Source of the DNA: an uncultured Clostridia bacterium
GTDB lineage: Bacteria > Bacillota > Clostridia > TANB77 > CAG-508
DNA length: 64,000 nt
Reading direction: 5' to 3'
NCBI GenBank assembly: GCA_934167835.1
Contig: CAKPLZ010000002.1
Location: 1 to 64,000, forward strand
In this document: piece by piece, positions 1 to 9,054 of the stretch
How positions within the stretch are numbered: the stretch's first letter is position 1
Layout: every line of letters starts with the position of its first letter
Made by a program: the position numbers and the translations under genes
The notes under the pieces: model-generated
Told to the model about the DNA's origin: nothing
Seen by the model: the letters and a program-made list of their open reading frames with translations, nothing else
The model's database searches: none

Positions 1-85
1 ACCATGAGTACAATTAGGTTAATTTTAAAAATATATAGATATAACAAAAGGTTATATAAAATAAAATTTAAGGAGGATTTAAACC

Positions 86-1597
86 ATGAAAAACACAAAA
101 GGAATAACGCTCATAGCGTTAATAATTACAATAATCATAATGCTAATATTGGTAGCAGTCAGCATAAGCGTAGCACTAAATACAGGCCTATTTAAGTCAG
201 CTGGAGATGCCACAAAGAATTGGAAATCAGCCCAAGATGTAGAATCAAATGTTGGGTCTGAAATTAAAATAGGGGATAAAACTTATTCGAGCATAGAGGA
301 CTATATAAAGCGTATGAATAGTAAGATAAAATTGAGCTATGTTACCAAATATAATTATATAACTGTTACAGCAGAATATGAAGGAGAAATTTTAGAACTT
401 GAAGATTTTGTAAAGGCAAAAATAGCAGGACAAGATAAAGAAAAAATTGTACTAGATGATGCAAATTATATAAATGAACAAAATGGAAACCCAAAGTTTG
501 AGAAGATAGAAGATTTTTATAAAGAAATTGGAGTAGAAAATTGGGATGGTTTTGTAGATAGAATTGGTAATGGAGACGAACTTGAAGCATTAAAGGTAGT
601 ATTGCAAAGACAATATAATGAATTTATTAACGAATCTATGTGTTTTTCAATTACTTTACCTGATGGAACGATTAAGGTAAACCAAAATGCTCCTATGGAA
701 CCATTTAGTGTAGCATATATTGCAGCCAAAGATGGAGAATATGAGTTTACTGCAAGAATATCTAATGATGAGAAATCTGTTAAAGTTCCAATAAAAATAC
801 AAACAGAAGGAATATACTATCACCCAGAACAAGACATTACAAAGAAAGATATCGGAATAGGAACAGACGGAAAACCTGTAAATTTGAATTTATGGGATTA
901 TGAAATAATTAATGGAAATGAAATACATTTGGGAATACAACCTGGACAAACTATTTATCCAAGTTATAAAAACGAGAACATAGTAAATGGAAAAATAATA
1001 GGAACAGTACCGCAGTATATATATATTAATGGAGAAGGCGAACCGTATGTGGTAACAGATATGACTAGTGCTTTTAGTGGTTGCAAAGATATGATTGAAG
1101 CTCCAGTAATTCCTGATACGGTGTGTTGTTTGTTTTGGACGTTTAGTAACTGTACTAGTTTGAGTATTCCACCGATTATCCCACCAAGTGTGACTAATTT
1201 GAATAATACTTTTGTTTGGTGTTCTAATCTAAAGGTTTCTCCAAGTCTTCCGGAGAGTATTCGTTATATGAGTAAGACTTTTTCTGAATGTATAAATCTT
1301 GAAGAGGCTCCGGTCATACCTGATGGCGTAGAGGTAATGTATGAAACTTTTAGAGGTTGTACAAGTTTGAAAACTGCTCCAGCAATTCCAAAAAGTGTAA
1401 CTAGTATGTCTAGGACTTTTTATAAATGTACAAAGTTACAAGGAACTATAAGAATAGACGCAGAACCAACTGAGTATGACTATTGTTTTAGCGATGCTGC
1501 AACTGAGGGAACAGGACTTGTTGTAACTGGTTCATCTAGTATCCTAGATAAAATTATAAAAACAGGAGATACATCAAAAATTACTAGAGGTGAATAA
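86..1597 (+). CDS. Prepilin-like surface protein with BspA-type leucine-rich repeats
   Basis: The 503-residue product starts with MKNTKG followed by a hydrophobic helix (about residues 7-34), like a class III (prepilin) leader cleaved after Gly6; the usual Glu at +5 is replaced by Ala. Residues about 328-465 hold roughly five degenerate repeats of about 23 residues with the pattern TF..C..L..AP.IP.SV..M, typical of BspA/LRR_5 surface proteins. A strong AAGGAGG lies upstream of the ATG. The first ~75 residues are almost identical to those of the gene at 40492, so one pilin module carries different C-terminal domains. It is probably exported and assembled or anchored through the pilin helix; ligand unknown. 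Confidence 0.75.
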   Translation: MKNTKGITLIALIITIIIMLILVAVSISVALNTGLFKSAGDATKNWKSAQDVESNVGSEIKIGDKTYSSIEDYIKRMNSKIKLSYVTKYNYITVTAEYEGEILELEDFVKAKIAGQDKEKIVLDDANYINEQNGNPKFEKIEDFYKEIGVENWDGFVDRIGNGDELEALKVVLQRQYNEFINESMCFSITLPDGTIKVNQNAPMEPFSVAYIAAKDGEYEFTARISNDEKSVKVPIKIQTEGIYYHPEQDITKKDIGIGTDGKPVNLNLWDYEIINGNEIHLGIQPGQTIYPSYKNENIVNGKIIGTVPQYIYINGEGEPYVVTDMTSAFSGCKDMIEAPVIPDTVCCLFWTFSNCTSLSIPPIIPPSVTNLNNTFVWCSNLKVSPSLPESIRYMSKTFSECINLEEAPVIPDGVEVMYETFRGCTSLKTAPAIPKSVTSMSRTFYKCTKLQGTIRIDAEPTEYDYCFSDAATEGTGLVVTGSSSILDKIIKTGDTSKITRGE

Positions 1598-1643
1598 ATT
1601 TATTTTTTGGAATATAAAAGAATTTTCAAAAGCAAAAGAGAAG

Positions 1644-1704
1644 AGAGTGTTGGTAAAAGTTTTCTAACTTCGTCAACACTCTGGGCGCCAGTAGGCGCTT
1701 TTTT
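1644..1704 (+). terminator. Tandem hairpins with intrinsic terminator after the LRR pilin gene
   Basis: AGAGTGTTG (1644-1652) pairs with CAACACTCT (1674-1682). It is followed at once by GCGCC-AGTA-GGCGC (1685-1698) and six T residues. The second hairpin is a textbook Rho-independent terminator. The open frame through this stretch (1607-1882) is therefore not taken as a gene. Confidence 0.8.
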
Positions 1705-1738
1705 GCTGTATGTAGCATTGCAGTGTTACAGAAAAGTG

Positions 1739-1787
1739 GGACATTTTCTAATTTTTTTACTTAAGACATTATCACATTTATTTCATA
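1739..1787 (+). repeat. 49-bp repeat, also found at the right end of the 40-43 kb island
   Basis: This segment matches 43217-43265 at about 44 of 49 positions by eye; both contain ACTTAAGAC and TTATCACATTT. The second copy abuts the right 28-bp direct repeat of the pilin/DGR island. This copy may therefore mark the right end of a related island carrying the LRR pilin gene, whose left end lies outside the window. Confidence 0.6.
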
Positions 1788-1969
1788 TTGTCGATTTATG
1801 TCGAACGATTTTTGTTGCAAAAAGGAAAATTGTATGGTATAGTAATTACATTGTAATTAGAATCTTGACCAAATTTTTCTAATGGTCAAACCAAAGTTCA
1901 AAAAGAGGATTAAATCTAAATTAGTTTTAAAATTTCAATAAAAAATTATCTAAAAATAATCCCAAAATA

Positions 1970-1998
1970 TTGAATAATTAAGAACAATCTGATACAAT
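1970..1998 (+). promoter_or_regulatory. Promoter of the Rpn-family nuclease gene
   Basis: TTGAAT (1970-1975), a 17-bp spacer and TACAAT (1993-1998), 17 bp before the ATG at 2015. The rest of the gap 1598-2014 holds only the terminator hairpins and the 49-bp repeat. Confidence 0.6.
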
Positions 1999-2014
1999 AG
2001 AAAGGTAGAAACTT

Positions 2015-2920
2015 ATGGCAAAAAAACAAAGTATTAAACAAGAAAAGCCAGAAAAAATGCGTTTAACAGTAGATTACGCATTTAAGAGAGTATTTGGAAG
2101 GAATGGAAATGAAGCAATACTGAAGGATTTTTTAGAATCAATTTTAGATATTGAAATAAAAGATATAATAATACAAAATCCAGAAATTCCAAAGAATATG
2201 AGAGATTCCAAAATAGGAATATTGGATGTAAGAGCTGAGATAAATGGTAAGGAGATAATAGAAGTAGAAATGCAGGTGCAAAATCAATATAACATTGATA
2301 AAAGAAGCCCTACATATATAACTAAAATATATTCAGACCAATTAAAAGAAGGAGACTCATATATAGAGGTAAAAAAAGTTGCAGTAATAAATATACTAAA
2401 TTTTAATTATTATAAAAGAAATAGTTACCATTCAGTGGCAAGAATGAAGTTTGAAGATAGCAAAGAGAATGAAAAGGTATATATGGGGTATATTGCAGAA
2501 GACCAATATGCAACAGAAGATTTAGAAATGCACTTCATAGAACTGCCAAAATTTAGAGAGAAAAACCCAGACATAAGTAGCAAGCTAGACCAGTGGTTGT
2601 GGTTAATATGTGGTGAGGAGGAAAAGATAAAGATGGCTAAAAAAGAGAATGAAAAGATTAAAGAGGCAAAAAGTGAACTAGACAAGTTAGAAATGAGCGC
2701 AGAAGATAGAGAAATGTATGAATTAAGATTAAAAGCCATTAGAGATGAGATAAATATAAGAGAATCTGGATATACGGATGGAATGAAAGATGGAGAAGAA
2801 AAAGGCAGGAATGAAAATAAAAAGGAAATAGCACTAAATATGTTGAAAAAACAAATGCCACTAGAACTAATCGAAGAATTAACAGGTTTGCCACAGAGTG
2901 AAATTGAAAAATTAAAATAA
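2015..2920 (+). CDS. Rpn-family PD-(D/E)XK nuclease / putative transposase (PDDEXK_2 type)
   Basis: The 301-residue product has the layout of the Rpn/TIGR01784 family: an N-terminal LTVDYAFKRVFG block, then GILDVRAEINGKEIIEVEMQ (about residues 73-92) with the Asp and the E-x-E-M-Q expected of a PD-(D/E)XK core, and a charged helical C-terminus (about 205-300) rich in Lys and Glu. Family members promote RecA-independent recombination or are annotated as transposases. It has its own promoter and terminator and lies beside the repeat at 1739, which fits a mobile neighbourhood. Activity here is inferred from the family only. Confidence 0.8.
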   Translation: MAKKQSIKQEKPEKMRLTVDYAFKRVFGRNGNEAILKDFLESILDIEIKDIIIQNPEIPKNMRDSKIGILDVRAEINGKEIIEVEMQVQNQYNIDKRSPTYITKIYSDQLKEGDSYIEVKKVAVINILNFNYYKRNSYHSVARMKFEDSKENEKVYMGYIAEDQYATEDLEMHFIELPKFREKNPDISSKLDQWLWLICGEEEKIKMAKKENEKIKEAKSELDKLEMSAEDREMYELRLKAIRDEINIRESGYTDGMKDGEEKGRNENKKEIALNMLKKQMPLELIEELTGLPQSEIEKLK

Positions 2921-3008
2921 TAAAGCAAAAATTACAATTGTTATACCAGTTTGATATATTGGTTAGTTTTTAAAGTAAAATCAATTTAAGAAAAAAATTG
3001 AATATATC

Positions 3009-3046
3009 AAAGAAGGTTCCTAAAATTAGGCACTTTCTTTTGTTTT
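3009..3046 (+). terminator. Terminator after the Rpn gene
   Basis: AAAGAAGGT pairs with ACTTTCTTT (one G-T wobble), with an inner CCTAA/TTAGG stem, followed by a T-rich stretch. Confidence 0.65.
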
Positions 3047-3073
3047 GCTCTTTAAAAATGATAAAAAATGTAG

Positions 3074-3290
3074 TATAATTTTAATAGATTAATGAAAAAA
3101 TCGCATGGCAAACACACAACTGGAAAATATTGTTTCAGACTAAATTCCACTTGTGTATTAGAGTAAATTCAATTACTCAGTACTGTGTTTGGAAGTTTAA
3201 ATATTTAAATTTAAATTAGTTTTTCTTTAGTAATTTTGTGTTAAGTTGAATCTCATTGGTTGGAATTTTTTTGAGATTCAACTTTTTTTA
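3074..3290 (+). ncRNA. Candidate structured RNA: three-way junction followed by a strong terminator
   Basis: A -10 TATAAT (3074-3079, weak -35 TTTAAA) precedes about 200 nt without an ORF. An outer stem CAAACACA (3109-3116) / TGTGTTTG (3184-3191) encloses CAACTGGAA (3117-3125) / TTCCACTTG (3145-3153, one C-C mismatch) and GAGTAA-ATTCAA-TTACTC (3161-3178), forming a three-way junction. A 13-bp terminator stem (3243-3255 with 3272-3284) and a T run follow. It could be an independent small RNA or a riboswitch-style leader for tyrS. No T-box motif is present. I do not recognise the family. Confidence 0.5.
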
Positions 3291-3323
3291 TACTTCTTTA
3301 TCCATTGTAAATTTGGCGACATC

Positions 3324-3481
3324 AATTGGTGCAAACCAATTTAAGCTAGCTCGTCCTAAACTATTAATCTGTAACTTGCCGGCGATTTATTAATTGAATA
3401 AATAAAAATGTAGGAAAATGGCAAAGAAAAATGTCGTTTTTCCTACATATTATTTACATTTACAAAAGAAAATGTTATAAT
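3324..3481 (+). promoter_or_regulatory. tyrS upstream region: hairpins and promoter
   Basis: The 240 bp before tyrS hold a short hairpin AATTGG-TGCAAA-CCAATT (3324-3341), an 11-bp stem ATGTAGGAAAA (3408-3418) / TTTTCCTACAT (3438-3448), and a good promoter TTTACA (3453-3458), 17-bp spacer, TATAAT (3476-3481). The last would give tyrS a short leader of its own, separate from the terminated RNA upstream. Confidence 0.6.
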
Positions 3482-3529
3482 CAAAAATAGTAAAATTAAG
3501 TATTTGTAGATATATAGGGGGTAAGTAAA

Positions 3530-4756
3530 TTGACATTAGTTGAAGATTTAAAATGGAGAGGGCTTATTAAGGATATTTCAAGTCCGGAGTTAGAGGAGAA
3601 GTTGAATAAAGGTGGTATGTCTTTTTATATTGGAACAGATCCAACAGCTGATAGTTTGCATGTTGGGCATTTGTCAAGCTTTTTGATTTCTAAGAGATTA
3701 AAGGAAGCAGGGCATCATCCTATACTATTAGTTGGTGGAGGAACTGGAATGATTGGTGATCCAAGGCCAACTACAGAAAGAGCAATGATTTCTAAGGAGC
3801 AAGTAAATAAGAATTTTGAAGGTTTAAAAAAACAGGTTGAGAAAATTTTTGGATTTGAAGTTGTAAATAATTATGACTGGATAAAGGATATAAATGTTTT
3901 AGACTTTTTAAGAGATTATGGAAAATATTTTAATATAAACTATATGCTTGATAAGGATATTATAAGAAGAAGACTTGATTCAGGAATTACATATACAGAG
4001 TTTTCATACATGCTATTACAAGCTTTAGATTTTAAATATTTACATGAACACAAAAATGTTGACCTACAATGTGCAGGTTCAGACCAATGGGGAAATATAA
4101 CTGCAGGAATAGACTTGATTAGAAAATCAACAGGTGATGAAGTATACGGATTCACAATGCCACTTGTAACAGATTCACAGGGACATAAATTTGGAAAAAG
4201 TGAAGGAAATGCTTTATGGCTGGATAAAGAAAAAACATCAAGTTATACATTATATCAATTCTTTGTAAATGTTGAGGATTCAATGGTTATAGATTACCTA
4301 AAAATCTATACATTCCTTTCAAAAGAAGAAATTGAAGAATTAGATAGAAAGAACAAAGAACATCCAGAATTAAGAGAAGCACACAAAGCTTTAGCAAGAG
4401 AAATTATTACATTCTTACATGGAAAAGATGAGTATGATAAAGCAGTTAATTTGGCAGATCACTTATTTAATAATAAATTTAATGATTTATCAAAAGCTGA
4501 TATTGAAGAACTTTTCAAAGGTCAAGAAATAAAACCACTAGAGGCAAATTCAAATATTATAGATTTTGTTGTAAACATGGGAATAGCAAAAAGCAAGAGA
4601 GAAGCAAGAGAATTTATCTCAACAGGTGCAATATCAATAAATGGCGAAAAAATAACAGACTTAGAGAAAATAATTGATGATGGTATGTTTATAGAGAATA
4701 CGTATATTGTAGCAAAAAGAGGTAAGAAGAATTACTATATTGGTAAAAAAGCATAA
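3530..4756 (+). CDS. tyrS: Tyrosyl-tRNA synthetase
   Basis: Charges tRNA-Tyr with tyrosine in the cytoplasm. The 408-residue length is normal for bacterial TyrRS. HVGHL (about residues 45-49) is the class I HIGH motif, KFGKS (about 223-227) is the KMSKS equivalent, and the tyrosine pocket segment GSDQWGNI lies near residue 184. The C-terminal ~65 residues form an S4 RNA-binding domain. The start is TTG at 3530, preceded by AGGGGG. Its substrate, a tRNA-Tyr interrupted by an intron, lies 7 kb downstream. No T-box leader is visible. Confidence 0.95.
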   Translation: MTLVEDLKWRGLIKDISSPELEEKLNKGGMSFYIGTDPTADSLHVGHLSSFLISKRLKEAGHHPILLVGGGTGMIGDPRPTTERAMISKEQVNKNFEGLKKQVEKIFGFEVVNNYDWIKDINVLDFLRDYGKYFNINYMLDKDIIRRRLDSGITYTEFSYMLLQALDFKYLHEHKNVDLQCAGSDQWGNITAGIDLIRKSTGDEVYGFTMPLVTDSQGHKFGKSEGNALWLDKEKTSSYTLYQFFVNVEDSMVIDYLKIYTFLSKEEIEELDRKNKEHPELREAHKALAREIITFLHGKDEYDKAVNLADHLFNNKFNDLSKADIEELFKGQEIKPLEANSNIIDFVVNMGIAKSKREAREFISTGAISINGEKITDLEKIIDDGMFIENTYIVAKRGKKNYYIGKKA

Positions 4757-4816
4757 ATTTTAGTGACACAAATCAACATAAAACCTCATATTATGTAATA
4801 TGAGGTGAACAAGGTT

Positions 4817-5606
4817 TTGAGTTGGTTAGAACACTTAAATCCGGTAATGCAGAGCCTAATTGCAGGGACTTTTACATGGAGCATAACAATGCTAGGAGCT
4901 TTAGTTGTTTTCTGTTTTAAAGAAACAAATAAAAAAGTACTAGATACTATTTTAGGTTTTAGTGCTGGAGTAATGATTGCTGCGGCATTTTGGTCACTGA
5001 TACAGCCTTCAATAGATATGTCAACAGAACTGGGCTACATAGCATGGCTTTTACCAGCAATTGGCTTTGTGGCAGGGGGAATGTTTGTATTAATTTCTGA
5101 TAAATTTTTAGATAAAATGCTAAAAAATAAAAGCGAAAGTTCTTCATTAAAAAGAAGCATATTGCTAATGTCAGCAATAACAATTCATAACATCCCAGAA
5201 GGAATGGCAATAGGTGTAGCGTTTGGAGGAATTGCAAGTGGAGTTCCAGGAGTAACGCTAGTAGGTGCAATAATGCTTGCAATCCGGAATAGGAATACAA
5301 AATTTTCCAGAAGGAGCAGCAGTATCACTACCACTAAGAAGTGAAGGCTATTCCAGATTAAAAAGCTTCATGCTAGGGCAGGCATCAGCACTTGTTGAGC
5401 CAATAGCAGCAATGCTGGGAGCCGTACTTGTAATGATAATGAGAAGCCTACTTCCATTCTTACTAGCCTTTGCATCAGGAGCAATGATAATTGTAGTAGC
5501 AAGAGAATTATTACCGGAATCAATACAAGATAACAAAAATTTATCTACACTAGGCCTAATAGCAGGTTTTGTAATAATGATGATACTTGATGTGGCACTA
5601 GGATAA
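4817..5606 (+). CDS. ZIP-family metal transporter (GufA/ZupT-like), read across one CGG +1 site
   Basis: Inner-membrane importer of zinc or related divalent metals, by family. Frame 0 breaks at CGG 5285-5287. Skipping C5285 gives LAI-GIGIQNFPEGAA, the metal-binding H/Q-x-PEG helix of ZIP proteins, and the frame then runs to 5606 (262 residues in all). The first half holds the paired motif IHNIPEGMA (about residue 120). The start is taken as TTG 4817, 8 bp after GAGGTGA (4802-4808). GTG 4805 is possible but overlaps that ribosome site. About seven to eight membrane helices. Confidence 0.85.
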
Positions 5607-5615
5607 ATAGAAAAA

Positions 5616-5645
5616 CTCTTCCGCCTAATTTAATATGCGGAAGAG
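5616..5645 (+). terminator. Hairpin after the ZIP gene
   Basis: CTCTTCCGC (5616-5624) pairs perfectly with GCGGAAGAG (5637-5645). There is no strong T run, so termination may be weak. Confidence 0.5.
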
Positions 5646-5669
5646 GATTTAAATAAAAAGGAGGAATTT

Positions 5670-5771
5670 ATGCCTGCTTTAGAGTTTATATTAAAAAATA
5701 AAGAATATTTAGAAGATTTAATTACAAGAAGTACATATTATTCAAATGCTATTGAGGGAAATACTCTTTAG
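5670..5771 (+). pseudogene. Remnant of a Fic/DOC-family protein (N-terminal fragment)
   Basis: A good AAGGAGGAA site precedes an ATG opening 33 codons that end in SNAIEGNTL and a TAG. SNAIEGN is the N-terminal inhibitory-helix signature of Fic AMP-transferase family proteins, normally 250-380 residues. The next ~75 bp continue Lys/Glu-rich coding-like sequence, but no FIC motif (HPFxxGNGR) follows before the next promoter. The gene has been deleted down to its start. Confidence 0.65.
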
Positions 5772-5875
5772 AATTGATTTTCAAGAACTTGCAAGAAAAG
5801 GAAAAAGAAAGAATGAAGAGGTTTGGTTATTAAAATTTATACATTAAATTTTTTAAAAATCACTCCCTCTACTCC

Positions 5876-5904
5876 TTGATAAAATCCCAAAAATGTGCTA
5901 AACT
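5876..5904 (+). promoter_or_regulatory. Promoter of the acyl-CoA ligase gene
   Basis: TTGATA (5876-5881), 17-bp spacer, TAAACT (5899-5904), followed by AGGAGG at 5923-5928. Confidence 0.6.
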
Positions 5905-5935
5905 ATTCTAGTAAAAACGTTTAGGAGGAATTGTG

Positions 5936-7675
5936 ATGGGGAAAAAGTTGAATAGTGAAATTTATGAGATAGATGAGATTAGGAATTTTAGGGAACTTAT
6001 TGAGAATTCTGCTAGGAAGTATCCTAATAATGTGGCATATAGATTTAAGGAGAATTTTGGAAAGCCTAATTGCAAGATAGTGGAAAAGACTTATAGTGAG
6101 GTTAAGTGTGAGATTGAGGCTTTGGGTACTGCTCTTTTGGATATGGGACTTGAGGGGAAAAAAGTTGCTGTAATTGGTGGTAATAGGTATGAGTGGTGTG
6201 AGAGCTATTTTGCTGTAACTACTTCAAACATGGTAGTTGTGCCTTTAGATAAGGCTTTGCCAAATCAAGAGATTAAAAGCTTAATAAAAAGAAGTAGAGC
6301 AGATGCTGTTATTTTTGAAAATAAATATAGTGAAGTTTTTGAAGAGATTAAAAAAGAAGAAGATGGAACATTAAAATATTACATAAATATGGACTTGAAG
6401 AAGGATAAAGATGGAATTTTGTCTTTCCAAGGTTTGCTTGAAAGTGGAAAAGAAAAGTTAAAAAATGGTGATGATAGATACAAAAAAATCAAAATAGACA
6501 ATGAAAAAATGAGCATTTTAATTTTTACATCTGGAACAACTAATACTTCAAAAGGAGTAATGCTTTCACAAAAAAATATAACATCTAATATAATGGCAAT
6601 GGCTAAAATGTCTAAAATGTATCCAACTGATACTTTATTATCATTCTTGCCACTTCACCATACATTTGAATGTACCATAACATTCCTTTATGGCTTCTAT
6701 AGTGGAGCAACGGTTGCTTTTTGTGATGGGTTAAAATACATAGCAAAGAACCTTGTAGAGTACAAAATTAGTGTATTTGTTGCAGTTCCACTTGTTCTTG
6801 AAACAATGTATAAAAAAATTCAAAAAGGAATAAAGGAACAGGGTAAAGAAAAAATTGTTAATATAATGAGTAAAATTGCAAATTTTCTATTGATATTTCA
6901 TATTGATATCAGAAGAAAAATATTTAAAAGTGTGCTAAATCAACTAGGTGGAAATTTAAGAATAGCATATTTTGGCGCAGCTGCAATGGATAAAAACGTA
7001 ATAAAGGGATATAACAACTTTGGAATTGATACAGTTCAAGGTTATGGATTAACTGAAACTTCCCCACTTTTAGCTGCAGAAACAGATAAAGAACACTGCC
7101 CAGGTAGTGTTGGAATGGCACCATATAATGTTGAATTAAAATTAGAAGATGTAGACGAAAAAGGTGTTGGTGAAATAGTAGCAAAAGGTCCAAATATAAT
7201 GCTTGGATATTATGAAAATGAGGAAGCTACCAAGGAAGTAATGAAAGATGGATGGTTCCATACAGGAGACTTAGGATATTATAATAAAGATGGATACTTA
7301 TTCATAACAGGAAGAAAAAAAGAAGTAATAGTTTTAAAAAATGGTGAAAACATTTTCCCAAGTGAAATTGAATTTTTGGTAAATAAATTACCTTATGTTG
7401 TTGAAAGTTTAGTATTCCCAAGGGAAAATTCAAAGGGAGAAATAGCAATTGGAGTAAAGGTGGTTTATGATAAAGACCATATAAAAGACCAATTTGGAGA
7501 AAAAACAGAGAAAGAGTACAAAAAACTTGTATGGGAAGATATAAAAGTTATAAATCAAGAACTATCTCAATTTAAGAAACTAAAGGAGTTAATTTTAACA
7601 TCTGAACCACTAGAAAAAACAACAACACAAAAAGTTAAGAGATTCAAAGAAATTGAGAAAATTCTTGCAGATTAA
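5936..7675 (+). CDS. Long-chain acyl-CoA synthetase-like AMP-binding ligase
   Basis: ANL-superfamily adenylating enzyme that activates a carboxylic acid, probably a fatty acid, with ATP and CoA. The P-loop motif IFTSGTTNTSKGVMLS lies near residues 198-213, the A5 motif GYGLTETSP near 365, the hinge TGDLGYYNKDGYLFITGR near 443, and the catalytic Lys region at the C-terminus (KTTTQKVKRF). Length about 579 residues. ATG 5936 is preferred over GTG 5933 because it lies 7 bp from AGGAGG. The substrate cannot be told from sequence. It stands alone between a decayed gene and a cysteine desulfurase. Confidence 0.85.
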   Translation: MGKKLNSEIYEIDEIRNFRELIENSARKYPNNVAYRFKENFGKPNCKIVEKTYSEVKCEIEALGTALLDMGLEGKKVAVIGGNRYEWCESYFAVTTSNMVVVPLDKALPNQEIKSLIKRSRADAVIFENKYSEVFEEIKKEEDGTLKYYINMDLKKDKDGILSFQGLLESGKEKLKNGDDRYKKIKIDNEKMSILIFTSGTTNTSKGVMLSQKNITSNIMAMAKMSKMYPTDTLLSFLPLHHTFECTITFLYGFYSGATVAFCDGLKYIAKNLVEYKISVFVAVPLVLETMYKKIQKGIKEQGKEKIVNIMSKIANFLLIFHIDIRRKIFKSVLNQLGGNLRIAYFGAAAMDKNVIKGYNNFGIDTVQGYGLTETSPLLAAETDKEHCPGSVGMAPYNVELKLEDVDEKGVGEIVAKGPNIMLGYYENEEATKEVMKDGWFHTGDLGYYNKDGYLFITGRKKEVIVLKNGENIFPSEIEFLVNKLPYVVESLVFPRENSKGEIAIGVKVVYDKDHIKDQFGEKTEKEYKKLVWEDIKVINQELSQFKKLKELILTSEPLEKTTTQKVKRFKEIEKILAD

Positions 7676-7731
7676 AAAACGGGTAGATAATTTAAAGTAT
7701 TATCTGCCTTTAAAATTAAGGAGAAACAAAA

Positions 7732-8882
7732 ATGAAAGAAGTATATTTTGATAATAGCGCAACAACAATGTTAGATAAATCAGTTTTAGATGCCATGATG
7801 CCATATCTTACAGAATGTTATGGAAATGCATCAGCAATTTATAAAATAGGCCGAGATTCTAAAAGAGCAATTGAAGAAGCAAGAGAAAAAGTTGCAAAAG
7901 TATTAAACTGCAAACCATCAGAAGTATATTTCACAAGTGGAGGTAGTGAAAGCGATAATACTGCAATAAAGGGAATTGCAAGAGCAAATAGAATAAAAGG
8001 CAACCATATTATTACTTCAAAAATCGAACATCCAGCTGTAATTGAAACTTGTAAAGAACTTGAAAAAGAAGGATTTGAAGTAAGTTATATAGGTGTTGAT
8101 GAAAATGGCATAATAAACATAGATGAATTAGAAAATGCAATTAAACCAGAGACAATACTCATATCTGTAATGTTTGCTAATAATGAAATCGGAACAGTTG
8201 AACCAATAAGGAAAATTGGCGAAATTGCAAGGAAAAATAATATCTATTTCCACACAGATGCCGTTCAAGCAGTTGGAAATTTAAAAATTGATGTTCAGGA
8301 ACTTAATATAGATAGTTTATCTTTATCAGCCCATAAATTATATGGACCAAAAGGAATTGGGGCTTTGTATGTTAAAACTGGAGTAAATTTTGAAAAATAT
8401 ATTTCCGGAGGGCATCAAGAAAGAAATAAAAGATCAGGAACAGAAAATGTTGCAGGTATTGTTGGCCTTCGGAAAAGCAATAGAGATAGCAGATTCAATA
8501 ATTGATGAACACATAGAACATGTAAAAAGTTTAAGAGATTATTATGAGAATAAAATAAAAGAAAAAATTCCTAATATAAAAATAAATGGTGACAAAAATA
8601 ATAGATTACCAGGAACCAGCAATATTTCTTTTAATGGTATTGATGGAGAAGCAATGCTCCTAAACCTAGACTTAAAAAACATCTATGCATCAGCTCGGAA
8701 GTGCTTGTACATCAGGTTCTTTAAGCCCATCACATGTATTGCTTGCAATAGGGTTAGACCCAGAACTTGCTAAAAGTTCACTAAGAATATCAATAGGAAA
8801 GTATAATACAAAAGATGAAATAGATTATTTGGTTGAAAATCTAGCAAAAATAGTAGAAAAACTTGAATATTTCAAACAATAA
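7732..8882 (+). CDS. Cysteine desulfurase (NifS/IscS family), copy 1, read across two CGG +1 sites
   Basis: PLP enzyme that moves sulfur from cysteine for Fe-S clusters or tRNA thiolation. Frame 0 is intact to CGG 8470, where skipping the C gives GIVGL-GKAIEIA. A second CGG at 8696 gives ASA-GSACTSG. Joined length is 382 residues. SLSAHKLYGPKG near residue 200 carries the PLP lysine. The catalytic Cys sits in GSACTSG, immediately after the second site, so enzyme activity needs both shifts. The residue pattern is close to the second copy at 34816. No iscU is adjacent. A ribosome site AAGGAG precedes the ATG. Confidence 0.9.
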
Positions 8883-8924
8883 TCTTTATGACAAAAAATA
8901 AAATAAAAAATTTTATAAAAACAC

Positions 8925-9015
8925 TTGTAAAAAACAAAAAAAAATGTTATAGTATTAATATAGATTTAAAAAAAACCCCAAAAAGGAGTATTTTTTAAAT
9001 CTATTTTATTTTTTT
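8925..9015 (+). promoter_or_regulatory. pyrG promoter and leader attenuator hairpin
   Basis: TTGTAA (8925-8930), 17 bp, TATAGT (8948-8953). Shortly downstream a perfect 14-bp stem (8960-8973 with 8991-9004) and a T-rich run (9005-9015) form an intrinsic terminator before the pyrG ribosome site. The loop contains CCCC and AGGAG. In other Firmicutes pyrG is controlled by CTP-sensed attenuation in its leader. This hairpin would fit such control, but the GGGC-type start seen in Bacillus is not evident. Confidence 0.6.
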
Positions 9016-9054
9016 GAAATGAAGTTATATAAGTAGAAAGAGGAGGAATAATAT

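Noticed and set aside
1607..1882. Open frame of 91 codons after the LRR pilin gene
   Set aside because: It runs through two hairpins, a terminator and the 49-bp repeat, has no ribosome site and no plausible protein features.
3074..3530. T-box riboswitch controlling tyrS
   Set aside because: The conserved AGGGTGGNACCGCG-type bulge and a specifier loop are not present.
8390..8773. Separate small genes downstream of each CGG (for example 8390, 5277, 35465, 50814)
   Set aside because: They are the continuation of the upstream gene in the +1 frame. Their apparent starts are internal codons without ribosome sites.
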